From Pholis gunnellus (Eukaryota; Chordata; Actinopteri; Perciformes; Pholidae): a stretch of DNA of 64,000 nt. Shown here one piece after another: positions 47,051 through 59,150 of this stretch. The position numbers and the translations under genes were made by a program. The stretch is from the NCBI GenBank assembly GCA_910591455.2, contig OU342821.1:1193501-1257500 (forward strand), written 5' to 3'. The notes beneath the pieces were generated by a model. It was not told the origin of the DNA, made no database searches, and was given only the letters and a program-made list of their open reading frames with translations. Every line of letters starts with the position of its first letter. Position 1 is the stretch's first letter.

Positions 47051-48529
47051 CTTAATCTGGAGTAATAGTCACAGGCCTCTAATGTTGACATAGCAGTTCC
47101 ATGAAATATAAAAGATATACTGCTACAAAAGCCATTTTGTATCATTTTAAACAGACTCAATTATTGAAAAGAAGTTTTTCCTCTCAAGTCTCGAAGGTCA
47201 TTCCTGCAGAGCGTAGTGACAGGACAGAACATCTCCAGGTTTTTTTGTTACTGTGATATAATGGAATTACATTTTTGACATCGTGATATAACACAGTTTC
47301 ACTAGCTGCAGTTATTTTAGGATAGTTTATGATCCAGGAAGAGCTGCTGGACGAGACCTTTACTGTCTCAGAGGAAGGTAGAATGTTTTAACTTTCACAC
47401 ACTTAGTTCCATTTGTGTGTTGGTCAGTAGAAATGTGCTGAGATGTGCTGAGGTCTTTTCTAGTGTCATTCATTCAGTCGGTTGGTCGTTCACTCCAGAT
47501 CGAAACACACTCTATGAAATCATCCATTCATCTGTTCATTCATCCATCACATCATGCTAACAGCGTGAAATACCAGATGTTCTCTCGCCGTCATGCACCT
47601 GTGATGATGTCACTCAGCAGCAGATGATTGTGGTTAATCATCTCGGATTCCCTCGCTCTGATGTTTGGCGAGTAGAGTCGTCGTGGTAACAGGATGATTA
47701 CACCCAACGATACATAATCATCAGTTCGCTGTCACTCATCAGCTCGGTTTAACACTCAAACCAAAATCCTCTCCTCTCAATCAAGCATCACTCCAACTTC
47801 ACCTGAAGCTCCGCCCACCTCATCAGGAGCCCATCTCCCAATTAGTCAGAGCGGTAAACAGCCGGGCTCAGAAGGAACCAGGGAGGGTCTTGTGACCAGG
47901 AAGTCACGGGTTTGATCCCAGAACATATTGTTTTGTTTTTTTCCCTCCGCTGGAATATTTTGGAATGTTCCCAAATGTTTTCTGTCAGTATTCTGAGATA
48001 AATAATAATGAATACTGCTGAACAGCTCATTTTAACATGTTCAAAAAAGATGTTTTTTTTGTGTACATTCAAAGACTACAACTCCTGTGATACTTGCTTT
48101 CTCTGGGGGATGTCTAGCAAAGGAAAAAAAGATATTTATCCTGCATGTATATAAATTGCAAACAACACGTGATGAAACTGGGTATCCTGCTTTCCGTAAA
48201 ATTGGACGTCCAACAAAAAATTTGAATTACAGGAAAAAAAATGTAAGCATCAACTTGAAGTGACATTTACAGGATTCAGAAATAATGTGAGGGACATATT
48301 TTCCCTCCCCAGTATTACACCCTTGAGTGATTTATATATTTATGCAAGATCTTTTCGTAACCATGGTAACACTTGCCACACAGTATGGATGTAGGGATTT
48401 CCCCAATACAGAAAGAAAGACAGAGGGCTGTTGTGTATAGAGCTGGAACGACTAGTTGATTCATAGATTTGTCAAAGGAAAACGAATCATCAATAAAAGA
48501 TTGTTAAAGAATGAATTGGCGTCTCAAAC

Positions 48530-49050
48530 ATAGACCGTAAAGAAGTAGACGTAGTCATCGTGACGTCACCCATTGGTTTGTGGACTGCCGTTTAGAAGCC
48601 TTGAGTTCGGCGATTTCGCCATCTTGGATTACGGACGTGGCAATCTTAGCTTTATGCAACCTGTAAACAGAAGTTACCATATTTGGAATGTGGAGGAGTG
48701 ACATAGAGACGCCGTATACGGCTCTGGTAGCGGTAGCAACCTGTCAATCACAGTAGCCCCGCCCTAAAGTATACCCTGCTTTATGGTCTATTTGACTCTA
48801 AATGGACCATCATTTACTAAATGAACATCATGCTGTATTGAAGAAGACTTGAAACTAGAGATTGAGTCCATAAACTCATGTTTACAATGTTTACTGAGGT
48901 AATAAATCAAGAGAGAAGTAGAGTCATTTTCTCATAGACTTCTATACAACCAGAGGAGTCGCCCCCTGGTGGACACTAGAGAGAATGTATGTTTTAAGAT
49001 ATCTCCGCTACAGTACAATAGATGAAACAATCAAACCAATCTATACGACA
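48530..49050 (-). repeat. Dispersed repeat family F1, copy e (inverted)
   Basis: Begins GTAGTCATCGTGACGTCACC and includes TGACTCTAAATGGACCATCA, TTACTGAGGTAATAAATCAA and GGTGGACACTAGAGAGAATG. CRE at 48561-48568 and an inverted CCAAT box at 48572-48576 are intact, 3 bp apart. A short second segment of the same family (AGACTTCTATACAACAGAGG) follows at 49119-49195 after an AT-rich stretch. Confidence 0.8.
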
Positions 49051-49428
49051 AATAAATTAAATAAATATAATAAATTAAATAAATAAATTTAAAAAATAAA
49101 TAAATTAAATGAATACAATTTTCTCATAGACTTCTATACAACAGAGGAGTCACCCCATGATGGTCAGTAGAGAGAATGCAAGTTTTAAGACACTTCTACA
49201 CTGGCTTCACTCAGAGGTTACCACCTGGTCTCAAATGTGAGTTTTGGAATGTTGGACAAAACAAGACATCTTGAGACATCTGCTTGTCTCTGCAGAATTT
49301 GATATGGTATGAACTGACTCATCAATAATGAAAATGTATCTTTTAGCCCCTGTTGTATATAACTTGTTAACAGGTTGTTTGCAATAAGTCAAACAAAACA
49401 GACCAGAATTAAAGGAAAACAATGCATA

Positions 49429-49432
<4 letters not shown>

Positions 49433-49485
<53 letters not shown>

Positions 49486-49610
49486 CACTCTGCATGGTGC
49501 AGCATGGTGTTGCATGTTGTATTGGAGAGCAAATAGAGACAATCTGCCCTCCATGTGATTGCTCCTTTTACCCAAAGGACATTAACACACACACACACAC
49601 ACACACACAT
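49433..49610 (+). repeat. (CA)n microsatellites
   Basis: CA runs at 49433-49488 and 49584-49610, separated by unique sequence. Confidence 0.95.
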
Positions 49611-49704
49611 GCGTGCACATAGTTGATGTGATTGGAGCTCTCACCCAGAGGACATGAACAAACAATCACAGATTGAATTCAGGGAGTGTTTACTCACCTG
49701 GCCC

Positions 49705-49873
<169 letters not shown>

Positions 49874-50329
49874 TGAGGTCACAGGGTGGATGAGGTGCTC
49901 TGTATGCAGCTCTCCCACCACAGCTCAGCAAACAGAAACAGAAGAGAAACCCACTGAATGAATTCCAGATTCAGTTCAAAGTTTTGTTTTTTATTTAAAG
50001 CGTTTTTCATCCATCGATCGGACAAACAGCTCAGCAGAACAAAGAGTCAGCTGGAAATACAATAACACTGACTGTACCTACATTTAACATAATACAGCAA
50101 CTAAGGAGTTTTGTATAAGATAGGCCAACATGAACTGAAGTTGGTCTACCAGCATTCTACAATGAAAGTTATCAGGACTCCCTCAACTCATACAGGCAAG
50201 AGTTTGGTGTGTTAGCACGACTAAGATGTCTACTCTAAATACTGATAAATTGTATAACTACTCGTTGTTTACTATACCAGGGAATATACAAACTTTGTTT
50301 TGTACAGTGTATCTTTATTAGGTCTCCCT

Positions 50330-50755
50330 CACACGTCCCTGCTTCTTGTGATTATCCCTGTCGATTCGGTTATAATCAGCACTCATTATTATCAGGGTTA
50401 TCTTCATCGGCTTTCTGCAGACCTCCCTGCATTTTTCCCCTTTGCTCTCTGAGGGACAATTTAAACAGACGGACGCCCTAGGCCTGTTTGAAGGCAGTGA
50501 ACAAGGCCGCGGCTTCACTTGCCCCGGTGCATTACAATGTCAACTACATCTGAATACAAAGCAGCTGCAGGAGAGAATTCTGCTCCCGACATTTTCTGCC
50601 TCACTCAGAACAGAGAAATGAGTCAGTGTTACAGCACAGCCTGAAGCCACTTCACCTCTAATTTACACAAGGAAAGGTAGTTCATCTGAAACCGCCTTAA
50701 TTGATCCATCAAGCCCATTTAGCTGTGAAAGAGGCGAAACTCAACTAATATATTT
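50330..50755. other. Unique stretch, candidate conserved non-coding element
   Basis: Repeat-free and complex sequence between two huge simple repeats. It includes TTATAATCAGCACTCATTAT, GACAATTTAAACAGACGG and CCTTAATTGATCCATCAAGC. No coding signs. Its persistence as unique DNA here suggests constraint, but this is inference only. Confidence 0.3.
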
Positions 50756-50765
50756 ACTATATATA

Positions 50766-52232
50766 TACAGTCATAGTAGCAGCAGCTGTAATAGCAGTAG
50801 AAGCAGTCATAGTAGCAGCAGCAGTAGTATCAGTGATAGAAGCAGTAGTATCACCAACACCAGTAGTAGCAGTATAAGTAGTTATAGTAGCAGCAGTAAT
50901 AGCAGCAGCAGTATCAGTAGTAATAGCAGCAACAGCCGTAATAGCAACAGTAGAAGCAGTAGAAGCATAGCAGTAGTAATAACAGTAGAAGAAGCAGTAA
51001 TAGTAGCAGCAGTAATAGTAGTCGTAGTAGCAACAGTAGTATCAGTAGTACTATCAGCAGTACTATCAGCAGTAATAGCAGCAGTAGTAGTAGCAGTAGT
51101 AATAGTAGTCGTAGTAGCAACAGTCGTATCAGTAGTACTATCAGCAGTACTATCAGCAGTAATAGCAGCAGTAGTAGTAGCAGTAGTATTAGTAACAGTA
51201 GCAGCAGTAAAAGCAGCAGCAGTAGTATCAGCAGTGGTATCAGCAGTAGTAGCAGCAGTAGTATCAGTAGTAGTAGCAGCAGTAGTATCAGTAGTAGTAG
51301 CAGCAGTAGTATTAGTAACAGTAGCAGCAGTAAAAGCAGCAGCAGTAGTAGCAGCAGTAATAGCAGCAGTAGTAGCAGCAGTAATATCAGCAGTAATAGC
51401 AGCAGTAGTATCAGTAGTAATATCAGCAGTAATAGCAGCAGTAGTAGCAGCAGTAGTAGCAGCAGTAGTAGCAGCAGTAATATCAGCAGTAGTAGCAGCA
51501 GTAGTATCAGTAGTAGTGTCAGTAGCAGTAGTAGTAATAGCAGCAGTAGTAGCAGCAGTAATATCAGCAGTAGTATCAGTAGTAATAGCAGCAGTAGTAG
51601 CAGTAGTAATAGCAGCAGTAGTATCAGTAGTAATATCAGCAGTAATAGCAGCAGTAGTAGCAGCAGTAGTAGCAGCAGTAGTAGCAGCAGTAATATCAGC
51701 AGTAGTAGCAGCAGTAGTATCAGCAGTAGTGTCAGTAGCAGTAGTAGTAATAGCAGCAGTAGTATCAGTAGTAATATCAGCAGTAGTATCAGTAGTAATA
51801 GCAGCAGTAGTAGCAGTAGTAATATCAGCAGTAGTATCAGTAGTAATAGCAGCAGTAGTAGCAGTAGTGATAGCAGCAGTAGTATCAGTAGTAATATCAG
51901 CAGTAGTATCAGTAGTAATAGCAGCAGTAGTAGCAGTAGTGATAGCAGCAGTAGTATCAGTAGTAATATCAGCAGTAGTATCAGTAGTAATAGCAGCAGT
52001 AGTAGCAGTAGTAATATCAGCAGTAGTATCAGTAGTAATAGCAGCAGTAGTAGCAGTAGTGATAGCAGCAGTAGTATCAGTAGTAATATCAGCAGTAATA
52101 GCAGCAGTAGTAGCAGCAGTAGTAGCAGCAGTAGAAGCAGTAGTATTATCAGCAGTAGTAGCAGTAGTATTATCAGCAATAGTATCAGCAGTAATAGCAG
52201 TAGTAGAAGCAGTAGTAGAAGCAGTAACAGTA
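50766..52232. repeat. 1.47 kb trinucleotide array (AGC/AGT/AAT/ATC) with higher-order repeats
   Basis: Almost every triplet is AGC, AGT, AAT or ATC on the + strand. Rare triplets mark larger repeats. GTGATAGC recurs at 51867, 51939 and 52059 (72 and 120 bp apart). GTGTCAGTAGCAG recurs at 51516 and 51729 (213 bp). GTCGTAGTAGCAACAG recurs at 51021 and 51108 (87 bp). CAGTAAAAGCAGC recurs 123 bp apart near 51205 and 51328. All periods are multiples of 3. This keeps a 440-codon Leu/Ile frame open on the minus strand and a 334-codon Val/Ala frame on the plus strand; both are by-products. Confidence 0.97.
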
Positions 52233-52369
52233 GCATGATTATAGTATTATATGTTGTGGTGATATATGCATTTACAGTGATATCATTGATAGTAACAGTC
52301 TAATAAAAGAATCCAAAGAAGGTTGTTGTAGTTGAGGAATATTTGGCTCCCAGTAAAGACTCTGTGTGG

Positions 52370-52800
52370 TGATGGCGTTGTCCTCCTTCATGGATGGTTT
52401 GCCTCTTTGCGTTCCTGTGGGAGTTGTTCCTCCATGAATTTAACTTTTGTGTCGTTTCCATGGAGACCTCACATCCAACTGCGGCCTGTCAAAGTGGCTA
52501 ATTAGTTAATGAAGCGCATTGTGACATGCGGCCAAAAGAGTATACGGAGGAATTTGGCTGGCACACACATTCATTCAATTTGTCCCTTTCTTTTTCTCTC
52601 CCTCCATCCTTCTGCCCCTCCTCTCCTCTCCTCTCCTCTCATCTCCCCTCCTCTCCCCCTCCCTCTCAGTAATCATTTCTGCTGTAATCAATTAGCAGGA
52701 TGAGGAGCAGCAGAGGGAACAGGTGCAGCTAAATGTTAATGAATTCCTCCGTGGCTGTTGTCACAGTAACACTGGCTGAATATTTAAACTGCTCGTTGGC
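52370..52800. other. Unique stretch, candidate conserved non-coding element
   Basis: Between the trinucleotide array and a GT repeat. It contains GGCTAATTAGTTAATGAAGC, TGTAATCAATTAGCAGGATG and AAATGTTAATGAATTCCTCC, all with TAAT homeodomain cores. A short C/T tract (52605-52668) interrupts it. Conservation is untested. Confidence 0.3.
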
Positions 52801-52851
52801 CCGATGACTTACACCACAGCTGATGGAGGGATACACACACCATCACTCTGA

Positions 52852-52877
52852 GTGTGTGTGTGTGTGTGTGTGTGTGT
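52852..52877 (+). repeat. (GT)n microsatellite
   Basis: Uninterrupted GT run. Confidence 0.9.
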
Positions 52878-53180
52878 TAATGTGACACAAATAAAGGATG
52901 TGGGAATGTGTGTGATACAATCTGCACATGTGCACCTGGTTCTAAGTGGTGCGTGTTTTGTGTAAGATGACGATCCACTTCAATTCACACTGTTAGTGAA
53001 AATTGTACCACACCAACAGAGACTGGTTTCTGATTGGCTGGCAGGCATGGATGTTTTATAGTTGACCTGCAGAGGTTCCTTTTATGTAAACAAACAAAAT
53101 GTGTTGTGTGTATCCTTGAGGATATAAACTCATTCCTCATATTATCATTTTTGAAACCAACCATGTTTGCTTCCTTGCTG

Positions 53181-53236
53181 TCTTCTTCTTCTTCTTCTTC
53201 TTCTTCTTCTTCTTCTTCTTCTTCTTCTTCTTCTTC
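53181..53236 (+). repeat. (TTC)n microsatellite
   Basis: About eighteen TTC units, pure. A Ser-run frame across it is a by-product. Confidence 0.95.
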
Positions 53237-54309
53237 GCCTTACTTTTCTTGCTGCATTAATGCTGCCTGTCAATCAGTGCAGTGGTGTGTAATATGTTTG
53301 TCGCAATGTTAACCTAGTCACTGTGCTTGGGCGTCCTAGTTTGTGTGCATATAACATTCTGTATCCAAAGATACTCTGTTCCAAAAGGCAACGCATTACA
53401 AGCTCCAGCAATGCATTTAGATAGTATACACTTCCTGTCTCCCAAGAGGGCGTGGTCATTGTTTGTTCCCCTCTGCCCCCATCCTCTGCACCTCGTTTGA
53501 AATGGTTGTGAACGCTGTATGCATGGATGAAAGCAGATTGGGTTATATTTGCAATATGTTTTTATATTCTTTTTAACTAACATTATATGTTTACACAGCT
53601 AACAGAAGTGAATATTCGTTGCCAGATCTCACGAGAGTCTGTCGCTGAGGCCAAGAACTAAGTTAATTTTCTCCTGATTTGTCTGTCTGAACGTTCGGAA
53701 GACAAGTGGCTTGTGACAAATGGGTCCAATATGTACTCTGGTGACGATGGACTAAAATAAAAACATTGGGCCCATAGAGCAAGGAGGCCCTCTCTGGCTA
53801 AACCACTGACTCGCCACACACATTTATGACACTGAGATAATTAACTGATTAGATCCAATTCTGAAGATAAGTAACTTCAGGGTGTTTGTGATGCTTAGAC
53901 AACAGCTATTCCTTTTATATACAATGATATTGTACTGTAAATAGTAGCCGTCACATGATCAGCAATTCTGACAGTGGCCACCTATTTTGGAGCATGACTC
54001 AGAACATACACTAGAGATTAGATAAGACTAAGATTATTTTATCTAATACGCTGCCTGATTTTGTTACTGTGTCCCCAGAATTTCACAATTTCCTTCAACC
54101 TCACCATTAAGTTTAAGTGGAATTAAGTTGTAATTTGTATTGGTGGTATATAGTTGTAGGAGAAGTCTCAGGAGGAGGAGAACACAAAATTTACACAACT
54201 AGCAGTAGGAGCTATAAAAGAGGCAATCCATGGTGAGGCAGAAAAGAGAGAGGTGGATTGAATCTTTTTTCTACTTTTCTAATTCATTAATCTTCATTAA
54301 TGTTCACCT

Positions 54310-54430
54310 AACACACACACACACACGCACACACAGAAACACGTACAGGGTCATACTGAGTATATCAACAGAATGGTTGATGGCAGCTGCCTCACAGAGC
54401 AGAGCACACTGGGGGCCAAGCAAACATCTG

Positions 54431-54474
<44 letters not shown>

Positions 54475-54490
54475 GTGTGTGTGTGTGTGT
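54310..54490 (+). repeat. (CA)n followed by (GT)n, inverted microsatellite pair
   Basis: CA at 54310-54335 and GT at 54432-54490 face each other about 100 bp apart. A further short CA run lies at 54538-54553. Confidence 0.9.
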
Positions 54491-55159
54491 CAGAGGTGGG
54501 TTGTTAACATGCAAATAAACCAATTAAAATTCATGCAACACACACACGCACACAAACAAACAAATACACACAGATACACGTACAGACAGTATATGTGACT
54601 TACACCCTCAGAAACACGCAGTGAAACTCAAATTACAACAGCCTGTTACGAGAATGATTCGCTGTAAACACAAAGACACAGACATCAGGTCAGCGGCAGA
54701 CGATGAGAGGGGCCTCTCTGCTGATCGCTGGTCAGATTCACGGTCACTTTTCACACCTTGCTGTGATGAAAGAACAAACACGCTGCATAAGCTGCATTCA
54801 CATCATAGCTCTTGTTACCTTACATTTGAAATCCCTATAGGGCGCATGCATGGCAGTTAGTTTTTTTATTTCTCCGATCAAAGATCAATGGATGAGGGTT
54901 TAACCACAGAAAAAAGACATGCTTTCTTGCTTTTTTGTTTGTAGTATCATATTGAAATAGGACAACAATTATATGGACAATCAGAAATTCTCCTTGTCTT
55001 TCCCTCCGCATGTCTATAATGTATGATATATTTGTTGATGGGAAGAATTGACTATAAGTTTTGACCTCAGGACCCAGCATTTGTAGCAGATAGCCATCTC
55101 CATAAACTCTCCGAAAGTCACCACACCTCTTGAAATATATTTAGATATCATATATTAAA

Positions 55160-55460
55160 TGACCACAAACAAACACAAAACAACACAGAGATACAAATGA
55201 CCACACAAGGACGCAAAATAACTACAAAGACACTCAAAACAACTACAGAGAGACGTAAAATGACAAAAGAGACACACAAGAAAAACCTAACTAAGATGCA
55301 AAATGACAACAACTACAAAGAGACACAAATTGACCAGTAAGAGATTCAAAGCAAGTATAAAGAGACACAAATCAACAACAAAGAGACTCAAAAGGACAAA
55401 GGACAAAGAGACATAAAGTAACAGTCTAAGACACAAAACAACATCAAAGCGACTCAGGAG
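55160..55460 (+). repeat. A-rich degenerate minisatellite before an exon
   Basis: Imperfect units built on ACAAAGAGACACAAAATGAC repeat for about 300 bp, with a unit of roughly 15-24 bp. The last segment, CTTCCGCCCCATTTGGGGGCCC at 55460-55482, is an inverted CCCCAAATGGGG-type tip often seen at the end of fish repeats. It ends about 65 bp before the acceptor of the next dcc exon. Confidence 0.7.
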
Positions 55461-55548
55461 TCTTCCGCCCCATTTGGGGGCCCATTGCTTTATAATCCAT
55501 GTGCAGGATGTTTGCAGCTCAATGTTTTCTGTCCTCATTGTCTTTCAG

Positions 55549-55690
55549 AGCATCAAGGTGTCATGGCAGCCGCCGCCGCGAAGCGCCCAGAATGGCATCA
55601 TCTCTGCCTACAAGATCAAGTACAGGAAGACCGGTCGCCGTGGAGACCAAGAGGCCATCGAACCCAACAACTTCTGGTTCCTGTTCACAG
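55549..55690 (+). CDS. dcc: dcc exon: middle of FN3
   Basis: Encodes SIKVSWQPPPRSAQNGIISA, YKIKYRKTGRRGDQEAIEPN and NFWFLFT. Human DCC has SIKVSWLPPPSGTQNG, then [20 protein letters not shown] and NLWYLFTG. The EPNN-x-W-x-LFTG end is specific to DCC; neogenin has a different stretch there. The B-strand Trp (VSWQPPP) and the QNG-I-x-x-YKI loop are kept. It starts in phase 0 after TTTCAG and ends in phase 1 at ACAG|GTGGGA, a weak donor at +3 to +5. Confidence 0.96.
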
Positions 55691-56439
55691 GTGGGATGTA
55701 TTTATAATTGTATTCATAATTGGAAAAACTGGACTAAAATAAAAAGTTCAGCTTATGCAAAAAATAGAAACACTACCTGTTAGATAAATAAAATCAGTAG
55801 GTATTCAGAAAGTTACCAATTTCAAAAATGAATTGTACATAAAATAGGACGAGCAGTTTATGTGATTTTTCAACAAATCACACGCATTTCGTTCACACTC
55901 CTAACTGGCTACGAGTCACGCAGCATTGTGCAGCTTCAGTTTTGAGCTGAGCTTTTATTGTGCGACCTGTTCCTATGTATTCTTGTTGCTCGCTTTGAAA
56001 GCCTGCAATGGACGAGTAACGAGTAACTGTTGGCTATAATGTATGTCATTCCCAGTAAATATCACAAAATCGTTTCTGTTCGAAAGGTATAGACGCCAGA
56101 CGACAGCAAGTACTACTCACCCACCTTTTAAGTCTCCAGTCTGATCTCAAGCATTGGGCTGATGGATACGTGGTCTGTTTACACAATGTAACGCAGAGCT
56201 TGCTGCTAGGACCCGGTGTCTCTCTGCAGACGAGTCCTCTGACATCATCATAATTGTTGAATTATTCTTTGTTCAGCTTGACCTCACGTTACATTTCATT
56301 TTATATCAATGAAAGTGACGTGTGACTGCCATAATGCGGTGCATTCAATGCGCTCTAGGCCGGCATTTCTTTTTACAATCAAATAATAATAATATAATAA
56401 TAAAATGTAATATCTAGTTTATTTTGGAGGATACTTTTT

Positions 56440-56440
56440 A

Positions 56441-56482
<42 letters not shown>
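56440..56482. repeat. (TA)n microsatellite
   Basis: Alternating TA. Confidence 0.95.
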
Positions 56483-56489
<7 letters not shown>

Positions 56490-56872
56490 AAAATAAAAAA
56501 TACATATGTATATATTTTATTTATTAGAATGGATCCTTACAGGAATCCATTTGTTCCTCCAAACAGTGGACTTGCGTCAGCTGGTGTCTGTTTTGTCTTT
56601 TTTTGCTTTTATCAGTAGTTTTTTCTTCTTCTTCTCTTGAAGAAAACTGCATTTGCATTAAATTTGTTTAAATCTGCATGTGTGTGTGTGTCTGTGTGTA
56701 TGCGTGTGCGTGTGTGCGTGTGTGTGTATCAGCATTCAAACTGCCACCAGCTATTATTTCAATTTGAGGTTTGCAGGATTTGAATGAAACTGATCTCCCT
56801 TTTCATTATTTTCCACTGATGGTTATCTTCATCTATCTGTCTGCGCAGGAACTCATTCCCCAGTGGCAGGTG

Positions 56873-56874
56873 TG

Positions 56875-56961
<87 letters not shown>
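56873..56961 (+). repeat. (GT)n microsatellite, about 90 bp
   Basis: Uninterrupted GT, placed inside otherwise complex sequence (56750-57120). Confidence 0.95.
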
Positions 56962-56962
<1 letters not shown>

Positions 56963-57399
56963 ATGTCCATGTGTGTGTGTTGAATCTGATCTGCCCGCTG
57001 CAAGCCTGGCTGTCAGCAATAATCACTGCTTTTTACTGTCTCAGAATAACAAACTGAATTTCAATGAATAACATGACAAATTGCAGCAGAGGAGACATGT
57101 GTAGTAATACATCCAATTAAACTTGTCTTTTGGTTTGCCTTCAAGCTTGTTAATTCAGCACTAACACTAGAACTCAATGTTTGTGGGTTCAGCAAGTAGA
57201 AACTTAATTCTCCTGATCCACGTTGTTTGAACAAATCAGACAGCATCCAATCAAGTTGCAGTGAAGAACTAACATGAGCATCATTTGGGAAGAAATGGTA
57301 TGGGGGTTATGATACGTCACAACTGTATGCAATGGTTGTGTGTTGTTCTAATGGAAAAAAGATGATTCAGGGTGTTTCTACGCCCATTGATGGCTGGGA

Positions 57400-57400
<1 letters not shown>

Positions 57401-57441
<41 letters not shown>
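57401..57441 (+). repeat. (CA)n microsatellite
   Basis: Uninterrupted CA. Confidence 0.95.
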
Positions 57442-57447
<6 letters not shown>

Positions 57448-57607
57448 ATTCCATAGATTACTCCATAGAGTAAATTAGGGACTCTAGAACTATATTCCAG
57501 AACGTGTATCTTTTGATGTTCTTTAGACATCACTATATCACTTTAAATGAAGAATACTTATCGACATTTTCTTACCTTAGATGAGTTAAATAAACTTGCT
57601 ATTCCTG

Positions 57608-57700
57608 ACTTTGGACTTGCCTGTCTTGATTTTAGACTTACCCGTCTTTCCTTTAAACTTGTCTGTCTTAACTTTGGACTGGCCTGTCTTGACCTGAGAC
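57608..57700 (+). repeat. 21-bp tandem array, four units
   Basis: Units ACTTTGGACTTGCCTGTCTTG (57608), 57629, 57650 and 57671 are each exactly 21 bp; a partial fifth follows. The first and fourth units differ at one base. The open frame across it reads as a 7-residue repeat (FGLACLD, FRLTRLS, FKLVCLN, FGLACLD). No sign of a real gene. Confidence 0.8.
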
Positions 57701-57849
57701 TGATCCAGAATCAGCAGTTTTCATGTCCACAGACTTGTTCCTTTGACTTCTTTTTTTTTTTACCAACAGAGTTGTTCATATTTTGTAATAAAACAGCCCG
57801 AAGAGTTCCATGTCCATCTAAGCCTTAAAGTACTCCAATTGTCAGTCAC

Positions 57850-58606
57850 CTAAAGGTGTGTTCGCACCAAACGCGGCACGAATTATTCATCCGAGTAGTT
57901 TCTATACAAAGTCAATGCCCAGACGTGATGAGACTGGAGTGAAGCAAATTTGCAATGGCGTGGCGCGATCGGCAAAACTCCACAAACGAGTGAGTTGACA
58001 TTTTTTAACTTTGACGAAAAAATGGCGTGACGCTGCGGCGCGATAGCCTATCAGCGTTGAGATGTTTCTCCTGTCATCACTGACGTCCTGCTGTTGTTGA
58101 ATCAGGAAATTAATACTGTATCCGTCTGTGTTCACCCAGAGCTCTACGATCCCTCATATCAATAGAGACCGGACCAAACTATGTGTATAAATGTGTGTGT
58201 GTAAACCATATGGTACAAACAATGAAAAAGACGCTGCCGTATTTACGTCTATATGACGTTATTGTGAGTGTTGATGGAGCTGCTACAATGTTAGCATAGC
58301 CTAGCACCGATTGATCCGAGCTCCAATGAGAAAACAAGTATTTTAAAAGTTATTTGCTTGTCGTCTTGCGGAGAGAACTAACAAAACATGAATTCAGACT
58401 TTTTATAAATACATAGTTATTTCGGCATCCATTTTTGTCAGTTTATTGCAGTTAAATCACAGCCAAATCTGTTTATTTTGGGCTCATATAGCTGTAGTAA
58501 ACCAGCCGACGTGTGGCTTGCTAGACACAGTGAATACACTACCGGCGGTAGCGAATGACGTGATTAACGCGATTCGCGCCGCGTTTGGTGTGAACAGTGT
58601 TATTGA
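57850..58606. mobile_element. Inverted-repeat element, non-autonomous (about 0.75 kb)
   Basis: The left end TGTTCGCACCAAACGCGGC (57858-57876) is the inverse of the right end GCCGCGTTTGGTGTGAACA (58580-58598); the repeat continues inward with CACGAAT and its partner ATTCGCG. No transposase frame was found. Such GTTCACACCAAACGCG ends are common among fish MITEs. The superfamily is unknown and no target duplication was identified. Confidence 0.6.
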
Positions 58607-59148
58607 TGCTTTGTCCACACGTACACAGGAATTTTTGTAAATGTAGATTTTGTATGCGTTTTGAGCTTTCATCCACACCCAAACAACATTTTTGGTCATT
58701 GAAAACTGAGGTTTTGTAAAACTTCAGAGTTTTTGTCTTTTAATGTCAGCATGTGCAACGTTATTTCCTTTGTGAGGCGTTGCTACTGAGGCAACATGCT
58801 GTGCAACTTTGCCATGAATGTTTGGCGGGCATGGTCAAATAACCTGCTAACAGATCTTTTTTACATGTTTACACATAAACGTACATTTAACGCTCCTCCA
58901 CTATACTGAGGAATAGAGCGCTTGCATGGATGGGATTTTAGTTAGAACGAAGGAGGAAAAATGTACACAATGACCCGTGTACATATGGACCAGGCCTGAG
59001 TTCACTGCAGGAACCCTTGACACCTGTAATAACTTCCAACTGTGCAACTTTCATCTCTCAACATTCTAGATCTCAGTCACAGCTGTGGATGAAAATCTCC
59101 AAGGTTCACACTTTAAGGTACCTAAATGTCTGTTTTAATAGCATGCTC

Positions 59149-59150
<2 letters not shown>

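Noticed and set aside
47880..47935. tRNA gene
   Set aside because: A B-box-like GGGTTTGATCCC is present, but I find no A box, acceptor stem or cloverleaf. At most it is a SINE fragment.
50914..52236. 440-codon Leu/Ile open frame (minus) and 334-codon Val/Ala frame (plus)
   Set aside because: Both arise from the trinucleotide array, in which none of the common triplets makes a stop in those frames. No codon bias, start context or non-repetitive part supports a protein.
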